64,000 nt of DNA, from NCBI RefSeq assembly GCF_008728515.1, contig NC_044995.1, forward strand, positions 16,704,127 to 16,768,126, read 5' to 3'. A program made the translations under genes and the position numbers. Positions within the stretch are counted from its first letter, which is position 1. Each line of letters starts with the position of its first letter. Below the pieces are notes generated by a model. It saw only the letters and a list, made by a program, of their open reading frames with translations, was not told the DNA's origin and did not search any database. Positions 57,509 to 64,000 of this stretch are shown piece by piece. The DNA is from Papio anubis (lineage: Eukaryota; Chordata; Mammalia; Primates; Cercopithecidae).

Positions 57509-58160
57509 AATCAACTTTTATTTTAAGTTCCGGGGTGCATGTGCAGGAAGTGCAGGTTTGTTACATAGGTAAATGTGTGCCATGGTGGTTTGCTGCACAG
57601 ATCATCCCATTGCCTAGGTATTAAGCCCAGCATTCATTAGCTATTCTTCCTGATGCTTTCCCTTCACCTGCCCCCCTGACAGGTTCCAGTGTGTGCTGTT
57701 CCTTCCCCTGTGTCCATGTGTTCTCATCATTTACCTCCCACTTATAACTGATAACATGCAGTGTTTGGTCTTCTGTTCCTGCATTAGTTTGCTGAGGGTA
57801 ACGGCTTCCACCTCCATGCCTGTCCCTGCAAAGGACATGATCTCACTCCTTTTTATGGTGGCATAGTATTCCATGGTGTATATGTACCACGTTTTCTTTA
57901 TCCAGTCTATAATTGATGGGCATTTGGGTTGATTCCATGCCTTTGTTATTGTGAATAGTGTTGCAGTGAACATAACTGTGCACGCATCTTTATAATAAGA
58001 ATAATTTATATTCTTTTGGGTATATACCCAGCAATGGGATTGCTGGGTCAAATGGTATTTCTGGTTCTAAATCTTTGAGGAATCGCCACACTGTCTTCCA
58101 CAATGGTTGAACTAATTTACATTCCCACCAACAGCATAAAAGCATTCCTTTTTTTTTTCT
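57509..58160 (-). mobile_element. 5'-truncated L1PA 3' end
   Basis: Antisense L1 3' UTR and ORF2 tail (reversed IYTMEYYATIKRSEIMSF frame at 57731-58051). Inserted into the LTR with an 18-base target repeat. Confidence 0.93.
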
Positions 58161-58204
58161 TCTGCATCTTGTTTAAATTCTTTTAAACTAAGAAGACAAG
58201 AACT

Positions 58205-59343
58205 GAGTAATCACAACAGCCGTCAACAATCTGTGTGTGTAGACAATCGACAGTTTGTTGTTCTTCAGCTCCTCTGGAGCCTGAAGTTGTCAGATGAACC
58301 CTCATGGGTCAGTTGTAAGGTTAGGCAGAGCCTGGGCCAGTGCTTTGAGGCTGTGTGTGTAGTGTGGTAGGTTGTGCCCTATATAAACTGCCTCACTAGG
58401 AAGGGACACAGACTTATCATCAGTAACATAACATTGTATACTTTCGAAACATGCTAATAGGCTGGGCCCATTGGCTCACACCTGTCATCCCACCACTTTG
58501 TGAGTGCCTCAGCCACCGTGCCCACCTATGACAATTTCCTATCACATGAAAATAAATTTTCTTCAGGAAGAGTTCTTTTTCAGTTGCTACAACGATGTTT
58601 GATGTTTAATTTAAAAGATATTGCTCTTTCTCCTCTTTTCTGCTGGTGCCCAGCAATTCTGTGCCATCCCATTTCTTTGTCTCCATCTTAACAGTTGCCT
58701 CGAGAGTGGGGTTTTTACCTTCTAAGGGTACATATTTTTTGGGTTCTGCTTTTACAAGTTCCTTTGTGTATTCTCAGATGTTCCCTGCTGCAAATATCAT
58801 TGCATCCTTGTCATGCTGCTGTCTGCTGTGAGTCCCAACACTGCTTCTGCGGGTTCCAAGTATGGTTGTTATTTGATGTTGTGGCGGGGCAGGGGGTGGG
58901 GGAGGGAATTTCTCATTCCTGCAGCCTTCTCATGCTTCTATTCAGTTCTTAAGGATCAGACTTTCGAAGGGCTTGGTCTTGGGTTCTCCATGGGTCCACA
59001 TCTGTGTTAGTTTCCTTTAGGCCGTATCGAATCTGCACGTGTATAAGATATGTGCTGAAAATGCCTCGTTTAACTCTACCGTAGACCTCAACCTTTTCTA
59101 CTGGAGCTCCAGATATATTAACATGTAATTTCTGCCTTAACATCACTACTCACATTTCTTCGAGGCACCTGTCACTATTAATCCAAACCAGGTTCTCCTC
59201 CATTTTTCCCCGTAACAATTTCTGGAAACCCTCTCCACTTAGTTGTTCATGGATGGGAGTAATCTTTGACATTCTCTCCCTCTCATTGAATAAATATAAA
59301 TCCTGGTCTCTCTCTTTCTTGTTTTCTCTTTTTTACCATGTAA
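58205..59343. other. unclassified spacer with an Alu stub
   Basis: 58461-58515 is a short sense Alu 5' stub (GGCTGGGCCCATTGGCTCAC) joined to the last bases of an Alu 5' end. The rest shows no gene or named repeat. Confidence 0.4.
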
Positions 59344-59522
59344 ATGAGTAGCTGGGACTACAGACATGTGACACCACGCCCGGTGAAATTTTTGTATTTT
59401 TTGGTAGATACGGGATTTCACCATACTGGCCAGGTTAGTCTCGAACTCCTGGCCTCAAGTGATCCACCCACCTTGGCCTTCCAAAGTGCCGGGATTACAG
59501 AAGTGAGCCACCGTGCCTGGCC
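59344..59522 (-). repeat. Alu 5' part
   Basis: Antisense Alu from AGTAGCTGGGACTACAG to GAGCCACCGTGCCTGGCC; its 3' half is missing. Confidence 0.9.
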
Positions 59523-61150
59523 TCTTTTAGTTATTTTTAAATGTACAGTTATTGACTATAGCCACCTTGTGCTATCAAACACTAGGCATTATTCATTCAT
59601 TCTAACTATTTTTTGTACCCATTAACCGTCTGCATCTCTCATCCCCAGCCCTGTACTGTCCTTCCCAGCCTCTGGTGACCATGCTTCTACTCACCATTTT
59701 CATGAGTTCAATTGTTTTTTATTTTTAGATTTCACAAACAAGTGACAACATGTGATGGTTGTCTTTCGGTGCCTGGTTTATTTCACTTAGTGTAATGATC
59801 TTCGCTTCCATTTATGTTGTTACAAATTGCAGGATCTCATTCATTTTTATGGCTGAATAGTACTCCCTTGTGTGTAAGTACCATGTTTTCTTTATCCGTT
59901 CATCTGTTGCTGGACACTCAGGTTGCTTCCAAATTTTGGCTAATGTGAACAGTGCTGCAGCAAACATGGGAGTGCAGATATCTCTTCAACATACTGATTT
60001 CCTTTCTTTTGGATATACGCCCAGCAGTGGGATTCCTGGATTTCCATTTTTAGTTTTTTGAGGAATCACCATACTGTTCTCCATAGTGGTTGTACTAATT
60101 TACATGTATTCTTTAATGAAATTTTACTTTACTGTGGTAAAAATGCTTTACATGACATCTACCCTCTTAATACATTTTTATGTTTGCAGTACAGTGTTGT
60201 TAACTATTGGCACAGTGTTGTACAGACAATTTCTAGAACTCATTCATCTTGTGTAAGTGAAACTTTATGCCCACTGGTTAACAATTTCCCATTTACCCCT
60301 CCTCCCTACCCGCTGGTAACCACCATTTTACTCTCTGCTTCTCTAATTTTGACTATTTCAATCACCTCATATAAATGGAATCCTGCAGTATTTGTCCTTC
60401 TGTGACTGGCTTATTTGCTTAGCATAATATCTTTAAGGTTCATCCATGTGGTTGCATATTGCAGGATCCCCTGCTTTCTACAGGCTGAATAATTTTTCAT
60501 TGTTTGTATACACCACATATTCTTTATTGAATCATCCGTCTATAGTCATTTCAGTTATTTCCATATTTTGGCCATTGTGAATAGTGCTGCAATGAACAAT
60601 GGGATGCTAATATCTTTTTGAAAACCCGATTTCAACTTCTTTGGCTATATACCTAGGAGTGGGATTCCTGGGTCACATGGTAGTTATATTTGTAATTCTT
60701 TGTGAAAGTTCCATACTGTTTTCTATAGTGGCTGCACCATTTTGCATTCCTACCCACAGTGCACAAGGCCTCCAGTTTCTTCACATCATTGCCCACACTT
60801 GTTATCTTTTGTTCTTTTGAAAATAGCCATGCTAACAGATGTGAGGTCATATGCCACTGTGGTTTTGATTTGCATTTCCCTGGTGATTCAGCATCTTTTA
60901 AAAAATGGATCGATTCACTGGATGCTCACAACAACTTTATGAGGTAGATACAATAAGTATCCGTATTTTTCAAAAAAGGAAACTGAGGCATAGAGAGTTT
61001 AAGAAGCTTCCACAAGGTCACAGAGCTAAGAATGAAGAGAGCAGAGGTTTGAACCAGGCTTGCTCCGGAAACTGAACTATTTTTGTTTGTTTTGATTCAG
61101 CATCTTTTCATGGTTATGATTCTGGTAATAGATAGACACATATGCAATGT
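59523..61150 (-). mobile_element. two old antisense L1 3' parts
   Basis: 59523-60105 and 60106-60899 each hold a reversed ORF2 tail (TGGCTGAATAGTACTCCCTT; CAGGCTGAATAATTTTTCAT), so they are two separate L1 copies side by side. The second is interrupted by the MIR block at 60900-61092 and goes on to about 61150. Confidence 0.8.
60900..61092 (-). repeat. MIR block between 16-base direct repeats
   Basis: Reversed MIR (GCTCACAACAACTTTATGAG, GGAAACTGAGGCATAGAGAG, CACAAGGTCACAGAGCTAAG) inside a younger L1. TGATTCAGCATCTTTT stands on both sides (60884-60899, 61093-61108). Confidence 0.8.
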
Positions 61151-61164
61151 CAAAACTTCTTGGG

Positions 61165-61485
61165 GAGCCAGACATAGTGGCTCACTCCTGTAATACCAGC
61201 ACTTTCAAGGGCCGAGGTAGGAGGATTGCTTGAGCCCAGAAGGTTGAGTCTGCAGTGAGGTATGATCATGCCAGTGCATTCCAGCCTGGGCAGCATAGCA
61301 AGACTCTGTCTCTGCAAAGATAAAAAAAATTAGCTGGGCATGGTGACATGTGCCTGTAGTACCAGCTATTAAGGAGGCTGAGGCAGGAGGATCACTTTAG
61401 CCCTGGGGTTCGAGGCTTCAGTGAGCTGTGATCACACTGCTGCAAGCCAGCCTGGGTGACAGAGGAAGAGCTTATCTCTAAAACA
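61165..61485 (+). repeat. AluJ
   Basis: Diverged sense Alu dimer with a CAAA-rich tail to about 61530. Confidence 0.9.
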
Positions 61486-61489
61486 CAAA

Positions 61490-62389
61490 ACAAACAAACA
61501 ACAACTAAAAACACAAAAAACACACAAGCAAAACTTTCTGAGGAAAATCATGGAAGAACACTCTGAGGGCCTAAAGATGACAAAAGCAACCATTCTTTTT
61601 GTATGAAGTGTCTGGGAGTTTGTGGAAACTCAGGGACCACAGGAACTTGGAGGATGATTAGGTCTACAGGTTTTGAATTTTTCTGTATGTCTCCAGAGGA
61701 CCTCAGGCTAGAGAGGTCTGGAAGGGTCTAAGCCCAGTCTCCTGGAACACACTTCGTGATCCCTGAAAGCTTTTGGGTGCACACTGAGTGGTCCTGAGTG
61801 GAGGGAGGGGAGATAGACCTCCAGAAAGCCATGCACCAGGGTTCAAGGCGTGTCTGCCTGATCGTCTGACACTTAACTCCTGAGTTCAGGAGCCCCTGTA
61901 GGAACAATGTCATCCCTAACTCATCAGTATCAAGTTCCTTTTGCCAATAGTATCATTTCCTGGTCCTCTCAGCTCCTTACACCAGTCATATGGGAATGTC
62001 TGGCGTACATAGAGGTATATGACAGTAAGGGGCCAATAAATACGTGTTGAATGAACAAACAACTCAAAAGAGACTCACACGCCCAAAGCCATATTTCTTC
62101 CTTCCATAGCCCAACGCCCTTCCATCTTCTGCATAATATCCTGAGATGCTTTGACTCTGTCTCTCTTTCAGGGGCAACTATTAACATTTTAACCACCTGC
62201 ATGCTTCCAAAGTCACACTCTCTACACCCCACCCAGGATGAATTTCCATTAGCAAGGGCCAAGTCCTGGCTAATACTAGGAAGATATTACTATCATTAGC
62301 TTAAGTGTGGGGATTGGGAGATACCCTGGCACCTTCTGGGAGATGCCGTGATTATGCACATTATAAAAGAGTGTAATGAGGTGGATATT
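61490..62389. other. spacer downstream of the galectin relic
   Basis: A short L2/MIR-like piece ends at 62055 (CAATAAATACGTGTTGAATG). The rest shows no gene. Confidence 0.4.
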
Positions 62390-62395
62390 TTTATT
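62390..62395 (-). terminator. poly(A) signal of galectin relic
   Basis: AATAAA on the minus strand 17 bases after the terminal TGA of exon 4, a very short 3' UTR. Confidence 0.6.
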
Positions 62396-62412
62396 GCGAG
62401 ATTCTCTGCCCC

Positions 62413-62526
62413 TCACAATATATCCACTGAGGTCAGGAAAGTATCTCCCTTCACCTGCACCATTTTCACAGACTGTGGTAAAAGGCAGTGGGCAAACCTT
62501 TAGGTGGACTTACCATTCACAAACAC
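62413..62526 (-). pseudogene. galectin exon 4 relic
   Basis: Acceptor TTCCCCAG ends at 62527. Translation: VFVNGKST, stop, then RFAHCLLPQSVKMVQVKGD and a terminal LTSVDIL before TGA. The VNG and VKMVQV motifs align without gaps to CLC and galectin-13; the internal TAA stands where they have Tyr. Confidence 0.88.
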
Positions 62527-63258
62527 CTGGGGAAGGAGATACATTGTTTGTGAGCTCAGAACATTCAGACCTCCACCTTCCCTTTCCACAAATGCCTTTC
62601 CTCTTTCATCGCCTGTAAAATTTCTATTCTCCCTCAAAGCAAAATAACTCAAATATCTCCTTCTCCAGGAAACCTGGCCACGCCTTGGCTGCAGTAAATC
62701 ATCCTCCATTGTCCCACTTCTTTGCTTCCAGAGCTTCTCATCCCTGGTCTACCCTGATGACAGTGAGCCTGTAGTTTTCCCTCAACATTCCTGACTGTCC
62801 GTGAGAGGAGGAGATGTGTTGGATTCACCTCCGAATCTCTACTTGCACACCACCCACTGTAGCGCTTAAAGAGTTGTGTTCAGTGTTTTCCTCAGGGTCA
62901 AGACCTCTGCCATACACAGGAGACATGTCTTCCACCCTCAGGGATGAAGGACTCCAGTGGGGAATGTGTCTGTGGTCTGTGTTTTCTCAATGAGAAAGAG
63001 ACAGTGACCAATAAGGTTCAGAGTTTTGATGTTTCAGCTCTTTCTGCAGAAATGAGCACGTTTTATTGAGAAGACAAGGAGAGCACCAGAACCAGAGGTA
63101 AGCCTTTGTGGTTGGGGCTTGTGTGCAGCAAAGGGCATGGTAGGATATGGTATCCAATTGTCCTACCGAGAACAGATCAGAATTGGACTCAGTTCCTCCA
63201 CAGCAGCCCCACCCCAGCCACTGAGGTCCATGCCCCTCACCCCTTAGGGCCCACATAC

Positions 63259-63469
63259 CTGGTACTGATTGTCCAGCATCAAAACTCACAGCTCAAATGA
63301 CTTCCCTGTCACAAAGGAGCCAGCGAAAGCAACGTTTTTCTCATTCCATAACCCTTTCTGGATACTATTCATCACTACCACATTGCTTGTGTACACTAGG
63401 AAGTGGAATGTGCTGGTGGCGTCTTCTTTGGGATATTCATAGAAATCCACCTGGAATTCTGGATTCTTT
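63259..63469 (-). pseudogene. galectin exon 3 relic
   Basis: Exactly 211 bases, the characteristic exon 3 size, between CTCTGCAG and CAG|GTATGTG. It encodes KNPEFQVDFYEYPKED, then FHFLVYTSNVVVMNS (compare HFGNHVVMNS in relatives), LWNEKNVAF, GKSFEL, a TGA stop, and VLMLDNQYQ. The usual carbohydrate-site residues of canonical galectins are mostly replaced, as in the whole CLC-like group. Confidence 0.9.
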
Positions 63470-63796
63470 CTGCAGAGACAGGAAAACGACTTTCTCCATA
63501 AAGCCATAACTAGAGGAAATGTAACCTCCTGAGAGCAAACACGGTCCTTCTCGCTCTCTCTGTCTCAAATATCTACCTACTTTTCTCAGTTTGCACCCAC
63601 CCCAACACACAGGCACACATGTGTAAAAAGGAAATCCTTTCCATCATTTAAGGATGACGAAATCCTTACATCAGCCACTTCTGTTCATTTTGGTGATGGA
63701 GAAGTCTGAGTTGCCTCTATGGTGGGTCCCAAGGCATGCTAATACTTCCCCCTTTCCCTCCACCTTCCATTACACACAAACTGTTGTCTACTCCCT

Positions 63797-63890
63797 TAGA
63801 AGGGAACATAAAATTTGTCGTAATCTTCATCATATGACCCACAGTCAGGGAAACAGTCAGCCAGCAGGAGTGGAGATATGGGAGAGATGG
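63797..63890 (-). pseudogene. galectin exon 2 relic (boundaries uncertain)
   Basis: Minus-strand reading gives LTVSLTVGHMMKITTNF, resembling the LPVSLSVGSCVIIKG block of galectin-13. No good acceptor or donor dinucleotide sits where expected. Confidence 0.6.
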
Positions 63891-64000
63891 ATGCATCATT
63901 AGGTGAAACCAAGACTTTGTTTCCTGTATTGATGCCCGGGTAGAATCAGGACACAGAGCATGGTTTCCTCTTGCAGCGAAGAGACACAGGCATGCCCCTG

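Larger units (their letters stand above)
62390..63895 (-). pseudogene. proto-type galectin pseudogene (CLC/LGALS13-14-16 type)
   Basis: Three galectin-like exons in order on the minus strand: an exon 2 relic near 63797-63890, exon 3 at 63259-63469 and exon 4 at 62413-62526, then a poly(A) signal at 62390-62395. The protein pattern is that of a single-domain galectin of the chr19 placental/eosinophil cluster. Two stops break it: TGA just after the FEL motif near the exon 3 end, and TAA eight codons into exon 4 where relatives have Tyr. The exon 2 end lacks a clear GT donor. The introns (about 730 and 330 bases) are present, so it arose by gene duplication and not by reverse transcription. Exon 1 was not recognised and may lie past the window edge. 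Which family member it corresponds to (for example an LGALS17A-like pseudogene) cannot be fixed by eye. Confidence 0.85.

Overview
The window is nuclear DNA from an Old World monkey, seen through a dense primate repeat landscape. It is packed with Alu, L1, MIR/L2, MaLR LTR and hAT-type repeats. The youngest Alus (about 2.8, 41.6, 53.7, 56.9 and 57.2 kb) carry the change that reads GATCCGGCCAC on the Alu sense strand in place of the usual GATCGCGCCAC, which I associate with cercopithecid AluY subfamilies. I cannot separate macaque, baboon or vervet.

The one clear protein-coding gene is LEUTX, a PRD-class homeobox gene active at embryonic genome activation. It lies on the minus strand: the first homeodomain exon is at 36253-36404 and the last coding exon at 34795-35232, joined in phase by canonical splice sites. 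Both exons are open, so the gene looks functional; its very short first coding exon was not located. At the right edge, also on the minus strand, is a broken proto-type galectin gene (about 62390-63895) of the CLC/LGALS13/14/16 placental-eosinophil cluster. It has an exact 211-base exon 3, a last exon ending in a good poly(A) signal, and two in-frame stops. LEUTX beside galectins matches the human 19q13.2 order galectin cluster - LEUTX - DYRK1B, shown here in reverse. No DYRK1B or FBL coding sequence was recognised.

Layout: 0-12 kb is sparse unique sequence with Alus, ancient L1, MIR/L2 and a tiny U2 snRNA retrocopy; 12-17 kb holds Alus and ancient DNA/LTR repeats; 17.5-23.5 kb is one old L1 broken by younger insertions; 24-29 kb holds Alus, a small CpG-containing promoter-like segment (26.2-26.6 kb) and a MER1-type hAT element; 29-34.5 kb is nested L1s ending in an L1 5' UTR next to the LEUTX 3' end; 34.6-36.4 kb is LEUTX; 36.4-39.5 kb is an L1 plus two solo MaLR LTRs in LEUTX orientation; 40-54 kb is mixed repeats; 54.2-55.5 kb is a 417-bp-arm inverted duplication carrying two convergent CTCF-like motifs; 55.6-61.5 kb holds LTRs, Alus and L1s; 61.5-64 kb holds the galectin pseudogene.

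The best candidates for something new are the inverted duplication with paired CTCF-like motifs, the LTRs upstream of LEUTX, the galectin relic, the U2 retrocopy and a relocated MIR. Most open reading frames in the window are shadows of Alu or L1 sequence. Repeat subfamily names come from memory of consensus sequences and were not computed.
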